Source of the DNA: Haemonchus contortus
Taxonomy: Eukaryota; Nematoda; Chromadorea; Rhabditida; Trichostrongylidae
NCBI GenBank assembly: GCA_000469685.2
Contig: LS997565.1
Coordinates: 3,808,005-3,872,004, forward strand
DNA length: 64,000 nt
Reading direction: 5' to 3'
Part shown: positions 23,479 to 35,560 of the stretch, piece after piece
Layout of the letters: each line of letters opens with the position of its first letter
Position numbering within the stretch: position 1 is the first letter of the stretch
Program-made: the position numbers and the translations under genes
The notes under the pieces: model-generated
Told to the model about the DNA's origin: nothing
What the model saw: only the letters and a program-made list of their open reading frames with translations
Databases searched by the model: none

Positions 23479-26400
23479 ATGGACTCCCACTTCACTTATT
23501 CCACAGCGGAGCCGAAGGACCGAGATGAAATTCGTGAATTTCTTATGAAACACTTTCTAGTAGAAGAGACAATGAATGCGGTGAGAGGACATTTCCGAAA
23601 AATTCGGAATTTTTTTGCTCAAAAAGGCCGGCATAACTGTCTTCTATTGTAAGATGGGAATAAATTTGTAACCAGCGCAAAGCGGCCAGTCAGTAAGCAA
23701 ACAACCTAGATTCAAAAACAGCACTTTCTTCCGTCTGACCCATTTACTTGAAGCTCATTGTTAATGTTGTGTCTTAATGACGACTCGGTCTGTGCAAACG
23801 GGGAATAGTGAAAAGGGCGACCTACTGACAAAGAAGATGAGTGCACCCTACAACATACATGTCCACCCACCAAGAACTAGTTGGAGGAACGGGTGTTAAT
23901 GGGAATTCTTAAGAAATAACGCACTCGAAAGCTATTGTTACAGGAGGTATAAGGAGTTGGAAAGCCCGGAAAAAGCCAACTTTACTTTCACTTCCACTCA
24001 TTGATCTCCTGCATCAGAACTACCGGAGCAACTGCTTTTGAGATTGCGCTACCACACATTGAACTAGGAAAATTCCGATACCTCTCTCTACCTCCCCCAA
24101 CTCCACCCCTTACTAGACGGAAAGGCAGAACAAATTAGTGGTATCGGCCAAGTACCCGAATCAGTCATTCTTCGAGCTTTCAAAAAAAAAAGAAGAAGAC
24201 TACTACAGTTCATTTCTTTAAGTAGCTATGAGCTTTCAGTAACTCATCTACTAGTAAGAACCGTCATCTTCAGGCTACCAGTATCACAGAAGAAGAATTC
24301 GCACCATTTGCCGATGCTGTTCTCGATACATCTTTACGAACACCTCACTCAGTCATATGCAGAGATGGTAAGGTTTGAAAGCAATAACAAATGGTTACAA
24401 ACAACCAAAGAAAACTATAAGGTGTTCGAAATTTACAAAAATGAAAAATTCTGTAATTTTTTCACTGTTACATGGAAACGTTTGGAATGAAACTATATTC
24501 CGAAACGTCGAAGGCACAACAAGCGTAGATAACTCTGAAACCTTGGAGATCGTCAAATCAAGAGTTTCACAGCTCACCGCAAAACGATCGCGGTCTCAGC
24601 GGAAAACATGACATCCTGGAGCTTATGTATATATCCTTCTGGAGCAGAATGCAACTGGTTTCCCAATGCTGTCATGCCAGCATTGTTGCTAAGTGCCTCT
24701 AGTCAAGGGTTTTCTTCAATAGCAGATATTAAAGAAATGCCTAGATGGCTTTCTCTCCCCTGCACCTCACTACATTACCTTCTTCCCAGACATTCATGAG
24801 TCGCATAGTTTCTCCAGTGATTGTTTTGACGCTGAGGTCTCTTTCTGATCCCGACGGAAAGCGCAAAAAAAGTTTCCACCACTTGACCCGCTGTCGAGTG
24901 CTCACCCAGGTACTCTCGATGAAATCTCGATAATTAGTTTGAAAAACATTTTTTAAGACTACGTTTTTCTATCTCATTTCAGAGAATGATATAATCGCTG
25001 GCGTTGCGTTGCACTCAATACATCGACGAGGTGATCCGGTGAACATCGAGCCACTGGGAAGCAAGCCCAAGCGTCCTCAGATCAACGCCATTGGTAAATT
25101 TTGCTCATATAAAATAAACGTTCACGACGGAAATGCTCGAAAAACTCGGCCTTAAAATTGGGTGGTGTCTTGGGTGGTAGGCAGTCATCGCAAGTCGACA
25201 CTCTAGGTGAGCACACTACATATTCAGCTAACCATCTCCCCTGCAATTGTCGCTTAAACATACCGGCCAGTTGTTACTGGGAAGGGAGAGTTCCATGCAT
25301 CGCGCGCGGCGAGCGACGAAATCGCGTAAATCGGTAGCCGGTATAACGTCCCCTTCAGCTTTCGATACACATTGTTGAACAAAGAGCATGAAGTTGTTGC
25401 CATTTCCGTGTATTCGGTAGAACAGATGGTTTCTCGAAGCCTGATAGCGAATGTGTGAGGGAACATCGGGTGTGGTGCAGTAGGAAAGAAATTGTCGCGT
25501 CGCGGCGAAAGGGACGCCGTGCGCGAAGTGATGTAGCAGAATGCAGCAACAGATAAGAAATACAGGAACAAAGGAATTAATGGTAGAATCATGCTTAAAA
25601 TAAGTATCGCATATCGATTGAGCTGTATGAAGAATGCTAGAGCTGCAGTAACGGCGAATCGAAGTCCGCGACAGCCGCGTGCGGCGAATCGATTATGCAA
25701 AACCGTTCCTACTACCCGTCTCCCAGGGAACATCTTTTAACAGATATTGACCAAAGTCAAAAAACTTCACCAGAAAATCTCAGCACATGAATTGGCCAGT
25801 TCCTTTTTCAAAGTGTTTGTAAAATATGTTAGCTGTCATCAACTGACTGAGGTCAATTAGGCCAAGAACAGCTACCAGAGACCTCGACGGAAAACAAAGG
25901 GAGTTTCCTAACGATAGAGCCTTTTGTGCTGACGTTGGTTTTGCTGGAATACCAAAATCGAAGAGGCTAGAGCGGATTCAAAAAACTTAGCGAGAATTTC
26001 CCAACCTATCTGCCCACATGTGCGCATCTCTTGGGCTGGATGGTCCCAACCGCAGTTGCCATCATTTTGTTGTTTTCTTCGTCAATTACAGTCATAACAA
26101 AACAGTACCTAAACGACAGGGACTTCTCAAAAAACCCACTCTCATGTGATTTTTATAGCCTCGATATGCAGCGAATGTCATAACAGCATATGGCAGCTAC
26201 TCGAGCCACAAATAAACACAGTCCTTGAATTGTGAGTCCTTCCAACCCACCAACATTTTCATTCTCCAAAAAAAACTCTTTTCAGGGATATAATCAGCGT
26301 TGGAAAGTCATATCAGCGGCGAGGTATTGCAAGGGAAATGTTGGAAAAATGCCAATCACCACAAGTGCTCAAGGTGATTTCTTACGGTAATTATTTAGGA

Positions 26401-29115
26401 ACTTTTTCAGTTGTTCGCAAAAAAGAGGGCCCGTTCACTTTCCTCATTACACTAATGAGCCTCTTGATATATAGAAAAAGATGTTGCGAGCAGTGTATCG
26501 TTGAAAGCTGGTTTGTAAATGAGAGAGCTTAGAAAACGAGAAAACACCCGCTCGGAATCACGCCAACTATAAAAACGGGTGCAAGCCTTTACTAATCCTT
26601 CTCGCTCACATCAATAAAAATGGTGCAGAATTTCTGCAAATGCGAAGTTATCCGCCACACTTGGTGCAACCTCATTTTGATGACAACTTACTCAAACTTA
26701 CTGTTTTCAGGAAAATAACATTCAAGGAATAATCACCCAAGCAACATCATATGCCAACCAAACACTATTACAAAAGCAAGGACATAAGGTAAAGACTGTC
26801 TTGGTATTTTTGACTTACAAAGTTTTTGTAAGACTGAAAAAACGTCCCTCAAAGTAAGCAAAGGAACAATAATGATCATAATGAAAAAGTAAGACGAAAA
26901 TGAAGAGTTCTCCCTGACAAACCTACTCTAGAAAACTTGAGGCAGCCTTTCTGCGATAGGATTATGCAGCTCAAACTCTATAATATCAGTCGATGCTGGT
27001 GCTTCCCAATTCTGAAAATTTTCGATTAACTCTGACATTGTCGTGTTGTTGTTAGTTGCTTTTGGCGCAAAGAAACGTAAACGAAACGTAAATGAAAACT
27101 TCAAGGTAAGCAAAGTAAAGATAATAGTGAACTCGTATGCCAACTATTCATGGTACAGGAAATAAAAACAAAAGAATTCCTGTTAGTAAACTTATTCCAG
27201 AAAACCTGTGTCAGGTTTTTCTGCAGTAGCCTTATCCAACTCAAACCCTCTCAAACTCTATATAACCAGTCGCCGCTTGCGGTTCACGAATCTGAAGAGC
27301 TCCTAATTGAATATTGCATGTTGCTGTTCGTAATTTCTGACCGTGTTTTTCGATAATCACACACTACATTGCTTTGATATTTTTTACTACTGCTAAATTA
27401 CGTACTGATTTCATTATGTGGAAAAATGTGGATGTGACAGCGAAACAGAAAGTATTGGCAGATTTCTATTTCACCAATGTGATTTTTCGTAATTCTGCAA
27501 CGATGGCACAAGCAAAAAGGGCTGTCCTTAAAGATCAGGAAAACCCGTATGTAGAAACTCCCCGACTACATTTGCATGCGTAGAAAACTAGCGAAGAAAC
27601 CTTTTCGGGAAACAGGCACTTGTTCATAGATTCCAGCTTGTTACAGCCGTCTATTAGATTTCTAGTGCTCGTTTATGTCTCGGCAAAGATGTAATTAAGT
27701 TCGTATTGTTGTTAGGGTAGTTTTTCAAATGAATCCAACGACTTTCAAAAAAAATCCTATCTTATGCGCACTAGCCTTTGAAATCTGGCTTGAAAACTTG
27801 GGACCAGACCTCTAATGACAGCTATTCGAACCTAAGGCAGTTAGGGTAAGTGAACCAACCCGCAAAATTGACAGCTTTTGTAAGTTGTTGGAATTGTAGC
27901 CGTTTCTTTGAAGCTGATTGAATTTCTAGCATAAGATTAAAAATGACTTCTCAAATAGCGCCATTTCATAGAATAAGAAATGTTATCTGTAATTATCCTA
28001 CCCAAGGGAGCGGCAAAGGAATTCGGAAACAGACTCCATTTTCCTTACTGCACTAGAGCTCATTGGTGATGCTATATTATTCAGAAAACAAATATTACTT
28101 ACAGCATAGTCACGAACAAACGGCACATCTCATTCTAATTGTAAGATCTAAATAGTTGACGACTTTAATCATGGGTTTCAATCAAACTACAAAGTAGCAT
28201 ATTGTAGTTATGTTGAATCTTTGCTTGGATTGCTGTCGCAAAAGAACTTGGAACCAACTTATTCGGAATAGGTTTAGCGTTGAGTCAACACGAATAATTG
28301 ATGCAAAGCAACACAACAAAAGTCTGTAAAAGATTACTTTGGTAATATACCCATTAGCAAAAAAATGCATCAAATTTCGCAAAAAAAAAGACCGTCTCTG
28401 TTATAGTAGTGTAGCAATCTAGTAAACAAGGAATGTTGAGGCGAAAAAAAGCACAAAAACAAACAAACAAACAAACTGACCGAAGCGAGTAGATCAGCGG
28501 GCGGGCAAGTTACCGTATTCAGCCAATTTAGCGTTCGGCCACGCTATTATTTTCTGTTGGTTCCGCACTGTTCTTGGTCAAGCTTCTCAGCAAAAGCAAA
28601 AACAACCTAGGGATATCCGAAAGGATGGGAGGAAGGGAACCAGAAATAGGAATGCGAATGATGTGGGTAGATGAAAGGAGATAGCAAATCCCTTCTGCAC
28701 TGGTATTATACCCCTCCGTCGACTGAATAGGACCCAGATGGGCGGAGTTCCCTAATTATGGACCGCTGAGGAAGCATGCTATACGTGACAGAATTTGTGC
28801 TTCTTGTTTCATATCCGTAAGAGTAAGCGAATCACTACACGCGGTCATGATCAGCGACTGGCGGCGGCTGCTCCGAGATTTAACCCCCTCGAGGGTGGAA
28901 AACGAAGGCAGGATAAATGAACCACGTGCCTTGACGGTAGTAGGATTTAGTAGTAGAACTTTCAATGAATCAGTGTGATACGGATTACTGTAATCAAGAT
29001 CTTTTAGGTTCTCAAGGAGGTGCCTTTCACACGATACGTCGACGAAAATGGCTTACCATTGATCAAGCCTCTTGACGAAACACAGTCAGTGAAGCTTTTT
29101 TGGAAACCTATATAG
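23479..29115 (+). CDS. GNAT-family N-acetyltransferase, complete 7-exon gene
   Basis: Exons in phase: 23479-23580, 24274-24367, 24983-25093, 26159-26231, 26286-26373, 26711-26788 and 29008-29115 (stop TAG), totalling 654 nt and 217 residues. GNAT enzymes move an acetyl group from acetyl-CoA to an amine. Visible hallmarks are an N-terminal helix (RDEIREFLMKHFLVEE, residues about 14-30), an ENDIIAGVAL strand (motif D-like) beginning near residue 66, and motif A around residues 129-146 (IISVGKSYQRRGIA, with the Q/R-x-x-G-x-A pyrophosphate loop). A motif-B region follows (ITQATSYANQTLLQKQGHK), then a C-terminal strand ending VKLFWKPI. Overall length and layout resemble the arylalkylamine N-acetyltransferase-like proteins expanded in insects and nematodes; the amine substrate cannot be told. 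Two introns are large (25094-26158 and 26789-29007). The gene is convergent with the secreted-protein gene at 29811-31356. Confidence 0.9.
25254..25733 (-). other. GC-rich island with a 159-codon antisense frame inside a GNAT intron
   Basis: The minus-strand frame contains a hydrophobic stretch (about residues 28-70, e.g. AILILSMILPLIPLFLYFL) bordered by arginine-rich sequence. Base composition is visibly more GC-rich than the neighbouring introns (CGCGCGCGGCGAGCG, GCGTCGCGGCGAAAGG). The two ends share faint inverted similarity (CTGGGA...GTTCC against the complement of GGAAC...TCCCAG). A diverged mobile element is more likely than a nested gene, as no splice or family signal was seen. Confidence 0.3.
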
Positions 29116-29810
29116 TCATTCTGATAAATTTTTACTGGTGCTTCGAACAGTTGAAACTGTGTGATTGCGAGCATTCTATCAGTACCTCTACACCAAAATT
29201 TGACCAGAGTTCACTAAGTCAGAAGCCACCGTTCCATGCTCACATCAACCTAACGAATCGGATTTTTTCGTTTTTTCTGGGTCGTGAGGTACTTTCAGCA
29301 TCGGGAATTGGCCTCCCAGGTCCACCCTTGGCCAGTACTTGCGGAATGGCCTAGGCTTGACTGTCTGGACGACTCGAACGACAGATCGAGCCCACACTAT
29401 GACTGATCCACTGTGTTAAGGGTATTACCTATGTGAACCGGCCCACCTGTTCCCAGTACTCCCCTCAACCCATATAAGATCACTCAAAAGTGAATCATGC
29501 CATACAAGAGGCACTTTGGTCTCTAACTGATCTGTCAAGCAAATTCCGCGTTTCTCTTCCGAACTCTACAAACATAGATGTAGACTGGAACTCAAAGAAA
29601 ACATCAAGCAAATGGGATCAGATATTTTTCTTTTGAGTAAACAGATCGTCGTGAAATAACAACAGAAGGTATTTAATAAAGCTCTCAAAATGCTATCATA
29701 TCATGATACCACAGACTAAAATGACAGTGCAATATATCACATACAACAGAACAATATTTGAAAGAGATATTATTCGATGTCTAGAAATTGATATCTTTCT
29801 ATTTCTTCAT

Positions 29811-31356
29811 TCAAATTGCACAGCAGACATTATTCGCATTACAGGCATATCCATCTGGGCACTGTCCATTCACGCATGGACCTAAAATCACACCAATTGA
29901 GATAGAACTTGTAGATACTCTTTTGTACCACAAGACTGAATCACTGTACGTGATGACTGTATCACGAAATCAGCGAGTTGCGAAATGTGCCTTGTTTGCT
30001 TTGGTGGGTTGGCCTTTCTGCGGCGTGGGATTGTTCTCGGGATGGTCCCGTTGGCTCCTTCAGGGTTGTCAACTATAAATCTAACCCATTTTATTCGCGG
30101 ATTCATCCAATCGCTTCTTTCGGAAGCCGGAGGGTTCAGACTGGGCGTGAGAGCCATTCTTCGCCCGAGCTGTTCGCGGTGATGTCATTACTACCTCGTC
30201 TTCGGTCTTACACAGTAACCTTACAACTTAAGAATCTGTGAACAGAACTAGTCTGCCTTTTGGTAAAAATCCCAACTATTTTGGTTCGCCAATGAATTGT
30301 CGCTACAACCACATGGGTGGGACCTGAAAGAAATCTCGAAACGATCATCAACAAACCGATGCATCGCTGTGCTTGCGTGGCTCCTGGCAAGAAACCACCA
30401 CCAAAACCACCGTAACCACCCATGATCGAAGGATAACCATATGAATAGACTAGTGGTGAAAGTGTTTGATAAGAGAACGTTGAAGTAACGCAGTTCATAT
30501 AGCATGGGCCACATGCTGAAAAGAAATCAAACGGTAGTATCCAATGAACTACTGGTATATTGCTGAAAAAATCAAAATTACATAAAAACATAAGTATTGG
30601 ATTTTATCAGATGGCCGAGTGTTTACTACACAGAATGAATCCCAGACTTCTGATAAAGGTACAGTTGACGATGAAAATGGCTTCTGATCTCCTCAAGATG
30701 AACCCGTGGCCTTCAAAGACGTTGTGAGAAAAAACGACTTCGTCAGGGCGGGATAAGGCACCTAAACCGGCCTAGTCAACGTACACACCCAAATAAGGCC
30801 GTGTTATAATGACCTGCTAAGGTGCACCACTCACAATGGAGCGTTAGGACGCTCACGAATAGTACGTCTATGTGGAAGACACCCAGACGATCAGAGACAC
30901 AGATATCATACATCCCCTCTCTTGCTACTTCTTCCAAGCCTTACATTTTTCAAAATCTTCCGATTCTTGCGCTCTCTTCGCCGTTTTCGCATTATTCTTC
31001 ACCAAAACTTCCACTATTCTATTGAGGCTTTACCTCTCAAAATTATCGTGTACAGTGCCTCCAAAAAACATATAGCTACTAGAAGTCCAAGTACATATAC
31101 TGTACCAATCCAAATTCCCTCTCAAAAGCTTTAAACAATTTTTTTCTCTGATTCTTGGACATTCTAAAGATAACAACTTCGAGAACTCACGAAAATATGA
31201 AGTAAACTGATTCGGGAATGAGCCACAAAGATATATGGCTAGAGAGAACTGTCGTTTTTGACGGACCAAAGACCGTTCCTTGACTGATTCAGAGGCGACT
31301 ACTGTCGCGATTAGGGAAAGCAGTAAAACTGCAACAATCGACAATCTCGTAGTCAT
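29811..31356 (-). CDS. Small secreted cysteine-rich protein with RQKR processing site
   Basis: Exon 1 (31191-31356) begins MTTRLSIVAVLLLSLIATVV, a clear signal peptide, followed by SESVKERSLVRQKRQF, where RQKR is a furin-like cleavage motif. Exon 2 (from 30515 leftwards, phase matching) gives PCGPCYMNCVTSTF, then a Gly/Tyr-rich stretch (GGYGGFGGGFLPG) and QAQRC. The last exon (29811-29881, stop TGA) gives PCVNGQCPDGYACNANNVCC and two more residues, a pattern seen in nematode secreted Cys-rich (EB/CC-type) modules. The end of exon 2 and a possible short exon near 30250-30330 (reading SHPCGCSDNSLANQ in one frame) are not settled, because the intron I would need there is only about 30 bp. Function is unknown; an extracellular role is inferred. 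Confidence 0.65.
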
Positions 31357-31399
31357 ATCTGAAATGATCCTTGAATAATGCTAGTCTCCTTAAGTACCT

Positions 31400-32981
31400 C
31401 AGACAGCAAGTTGCAATCGAACTCGGCAAAGAAACCTTGAAAGTTTCACGCTAAAACTCCTGAAGACTAATTGACAAGTAACAATCACACTATAGGTTCG
31501 TCAGGCATGGAGATGTGAAAAAGAACTATTTACGTTTTCCGATTCCAATTTTGAAAATGAGCTCTGTCTAAACTTTCTTTCTGAAAAATAGGTGTAAACT
31601 TTTGAATATATCCACCCAGGATTATGAGCTCTACGTTTTTTTTATCTTTTTCACTCTCATCAAGGCTATCACTAGTGAGTGAGAAGTTGAGGGACCATTA
31701 CCCATAAGTATCACTTTTCAGACTGATCTGGTCCAGCGAACTCGACAGAAAGGGTAAAAAGGGTTGCAGACAGACAGTCTACTATTTTTGCTCTGCCTGA
31801 ACTTCGATCCCTGAAAGGATTTTTCCTACTTTGCTATTGTACTACTCTACACACCATTGAGTACTGTACACTACTAGAAGTACATAATAATACCTCAGAA
31901 GACCTACAACATCCGCTCAATAACGAGATCAGCCTTACTCGATTCGAGATGTAACCTTCAGAGAACTTTTCAAGAAGAGTAAGAGCGGAGGGTGGAAGTA
32001 TGGCGGCGACAAAGGATTAAAGGCGATCCCTACTTTCATTGAGATCGTTGTCAGCAAAAAGAGGGCTCTATGAGAAGGAGCGGTTACGCACCGTACCTGT
32101 GCCCATTTTTTGATTGCAAGAAATGCCTTCAAAGAATAAAATCGTCGACTTGAATTAGCCCATACACTTTGGAAATCCCCCATAGCTTACTTGCCCGTCT
32201 TGAAGTAGGTCCAATTCAAACAGGTTCTACATCCACCAAAATGTAACCCATTCGAGGCCATCCTTGTCTGAAAGTGAAGGTGGCGGTCTTCTAGGTGAAG
32301 GAATTGTTTACTGATAAATGGCACTGGTTGTGGTGCTGGGACCCAGAGTAGTTCAACAAGAAACACGGACAAGAAGTGGCATGTGAATTACGCTCTATAG
32401 CCATCTACGAATGCGCCACGCCGCCAACTTGAACCTGAAATCAGAAAAGTGCTTGTTTGTGAGCTGGGCTCTGGAATGCCAAAGACCAGTCTTTCTTTGC
32501 AATATACTTTAGTAAGACAAAGGTCATGAATCAGCGGGTTACTCAGCGGGAGAGATCACAGCGAAAGAGAATTACCAGTCAAGTGAGCTGGAACTAAGTA
32601 CAGTGACTGTCTGACTGGTTTGTATAGTAAAACTTTTGAGTAGGTAGTTGTAAGAGTTGATAAAATACAATAGGATAGGAGTGGTAGAAAGAACTGCAAC
32701 AACTGAGCTTAGCATTGCACAGTTTCGCTAACACTCGATGAATGAGTGCTTTGGTTTTTGTAATGAGTGCTGTAAGTACAGTGGAGCTTGGATGACTACC
32801 CAGCCATGGCGTTTCTCAGATATTTATACAGACACAGACAGGTGGAATGTTCAAGAAAAACCAAAGAAAAACAGACAGTTTTCTGTCAAACAGACGACTG
32901 TCCACGACCACGACGACGCCCGACAACGCGACCGACGCTCATGGTTTCTTTTTTCTTTTTTTTTCTAGAAAAGCAGCAACT
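31400..32981. other. Intergenic, no gene supported
   Basis: Probable upstream region of the minus-strand secreted-protein gene. Short open frames at 31935-32183 and 32187-32372 (minus) lack splice context. Nothing further is recognisable. Confidence 0.4.
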
Positions 32982-33248
32982 ATGACAGGATTTAGAGATG
33001 AAAGTGCATACTCAAGGCACATTACTCATTCATCGTCTATACGCTCCTCTCTGGAGAAAAGAACGAAATCATACTTTGATGTTGATCTTGAGGATCAGCC
33101 AGTTTTTCACGCTACCATCAACAAAAGACAGCACAACTACGCCCACTTCAAACTGACTGGGCACTTCATTCATTCATCTTTTGCCTTAGAAAATTGCCAC
33201 AAAACTTTGCCATGCGTACTTCTTCTGAAAGAAAGACGAACAATATAA
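32982..33248 (+). CDS. Candidate small gene or first exon, unknown product
   Basis: A strong acceptor (TTTTTTTTCTAG) lies 13 nt upstream of this ATG, as in a trans-spliced gene. The 88-codon frame starts MTGFRDESAYSRHITHSSSI and is hydrophilic, with SYFDVDLEDQPVFHATINKR in the middle. It could be single-exon or could splice from a weak donor around 33100. A long frame on the opposite strand (33166-33405) overlaps its end. I do not recognise a family. Confidence 0.35.
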   Translation: MTGFRDESAYSRHITHSSSIRSSLEKRTKSYFDVDLEDQPVFHATINKRQHNYAHFKLTGHFIHSSFALENCHKTLPCVLLLKERRTI

Positions 33249-34419
33249 GAAGAGAGAACCACGAGGACAGCTCTAGCATGAACCCAGCCACCAAGGATAT
33301 GCGCCACGCAGCCGAATCGCTCGCAATTTCGTGTAGGTATGCTCTTTCTTGCACCACTTTAGTAGTATGGTAGAAATAGTAATTCCATAGGCGACACTCC
33401 ACCAAACTTAAATTCTCAGAGTTTCTAGAGAATCTTTATCGACTTCTGTTGAATCATCGACCAAAAAAAGGCTTGCTTCACAGTTCGGTTCTCAACTCTT
33501 CAGTATCGCGTCCCATCGGACTGACATAACTGGGTTTCCCCGTCGCACAGAGTTTATCATGTGGATGATGTGTGTGTGTATACTTATGAAATCCCTTACT
33601 CCTTTAGAGACCTACGACCAACATTTCTTCTTGACTGAGTTGAAGAGGGGGAATGGAAGGAAAGAGAGTTGATTTGGGGGTAGTGTAGGAAGGCTAGAGC
33701 TCAGACCAGAACCTCATACCTTTTTTTCTCTGGAGAATCACGCTTGACTTGAAGTTTCCAAGTAGGATCCACATTTTTGAATATTCCTTTCGGATATACA
33801 GGCCTTTTCATAGCTCCACGTATACCTACTAGAATAGACCTTCATAGTTACTGGATAGACTACTCTATTACAATTTTTTCTCTAAATAGAATTCGGAAGA
33901 GTAGATGGGTACTGTGCAGTCTTACTATCTGGGTTCTTCACCGTATGAGCTCAGAAGGACCTGATCGTTTCATCTAGACTTGTACTGATTATACTCACTG
34001 GGTCTACCAAAAAGCTCTGATCATTTCAAAGAAAGCAGGGATTCTCCTTCATTTTTCGATACGTAAGCAAATTTTTATTTGGTGCATGGCCGGCTCTTTA
34101 TTTTTATAGCCTAATGTATACATATTGGTAAAACACATTACCAGAAACAATATAGATTAATGTTATTTGACGGTGCTGAACAGGGAAGGACATATGCTGC
34201 ATCATGATAACGCTGGACATATACTGCTTTGTAGACCGGTCAAAAAGTAACGGAAAGCGGCAAGGAACTCTGCCCCATCTACCATATTTCCCGAACTAAG
34301 CAGCCTTGGGCTATCATGTAGCTCGGGTTTTTGCCTATTGAAATATGAAACAATTTTTGTGCATATTGTCCTTCTGCTGGTAATAACGAGAATGGCAGTA
34401 ATATTAGTCAAATAATTTT

Positions 34420-34510
34420 ATTAATGGGGTTAGGTGGCGTAACGGCAAGAGCTGCAATATAACACCGACATGATCCAGGGATCGAATCCTGAACCATATG
34501 ACCTTCTAAA
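34420..34510 (+). repeat. SINE head with tRNA-like promoter boxes
   Basis: The sequence reads GGTTAGGTGGCGTAACGGCA (box A-like) and, about 40 bp later, GATCCAGGGATCGAATCC (box B-like, matching GWTCRANNC). There is no complementary acceptor stem, so it is not a functional tRNA gene. It is the best-preserved head of the SINE family in this window. Confidence 0.65.
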
Positions 34511-34856
34511 AAACTATTGCATGCGGCAACTGGGGAAGGTCGCTCCCTTCCCCAGTTCTCCCTGGTTTAATTCGTCCACTCTTAGGGAAAGACGATTCGA
34601 TAAACTCGAGTGGGTCGATGAATAATTGTTTGTCTTTTCTCTTATTAATGACGTAATATATACTCAGTCAACAGCATGGGTAACTCTGAACCTGTCCGAA
34701 CTGATACCTGCAGCTCAGTTGGTCTGGGAGTGTTCCCGTTTGTTTAGAAACTCAATAAGCTCCTCTTTTTTTAGATACGGTACGTGAATTGCAGAAAATT
34801 CCACTGAGACTGCACCCTCATTGTATTTACTGAGATCGTCGGCTCGATCAACTCAC

Positions 34857-34985
34857 ATTGCAGATCCGACGATATCGATAGCGAAAGTGCATCGACGGAG
34901 GAAGAGATAGCTGGCAATCGGTTGGCACATTTTTGCCAATTGGAAAACGGACGAATCTTCGCTTCCACTGAAGGATCGCTTCGCC
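34857..34985 (-). CDS. Candidate single internal exon, unknown product
   Basis: The minus strand has a good acceptor (TTCTTTGTAG) and a good donor (AAT/GTGAGT) bracketing 129 nt. One frame gives SDPSVEAKIRPFSNWQKCAN then LPAISSSVDALSLSISSDLQ. A second frame is also open. No partner exon was found within 2 kb either side. Confidence 0.3.
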
Positions 34986-35089
34986 CTACAAAGAAAAGGG
35001 TAAACAACAATATGTCAACAAAATAATATGATACAATACTAATTTTAATAAAATTATTCTACTAATCTGTTCCCAATCTACGTGGCATC

Positions 35090-35560
35090 CAAAAAGCTAC
35101 ACAATTAGGTCCGGCTGGTCACCGGATGCCATCCGGATACCACAACGATTTGGAACTGAAGTCGGATGCAGGGCGCATCTCACAAATGGGATTCTTCAAC
35201 AACAAAGGTCTTTTTATTCCGAATTTTTATTTAACACTACTGGGAAACTTCGTCGTGAACGGCCAAAACGAATCGATCAATCCTTTCTTGGGATTTGCCG
35301 CGCATTTGAGTTTTTAGAGTAGTGATAGCCCGATATGCGTACTTGTACATATTTGACTTATGAGGAACAATGTAGAGCAGATGTACAAGACAATCTTTTC
35401 AACCTATCAGACGAGTCTACAGTCAGCTGGAGAACCCTGAAAAACGGAAGGGATCGGTCTATCCGAGTAGTGATCACCATCGGATTTGATTCTTGAACCG
35501 TGTGCGAAGAAATGTAGCCACTTGATGCTGCTCTGCCTCTGCATCCACTAAGAAATACCA
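35090..35560. repeat. Fragments of the SINE family, both orientations
   Basis: 35100-35190 carries plus-orientation body pieces (GGAACTGAAGTCGGATGCAG, GGGCGCATCTCACAAATGGG). 35350-35560 resembles the inverted body and head (an AGACGAGTCTACAGTCAGCT block, then GATTTGATTCTTGAACC). Both are diverged. Confidence 0.45.

Noticed and set aside
34420..34510. True tRNA gene
   Set aside because: Box A and box B look-alikes are present, but no 7-bp acceptor stem or anticodon arm can be formed; interpreted as a SINE head.
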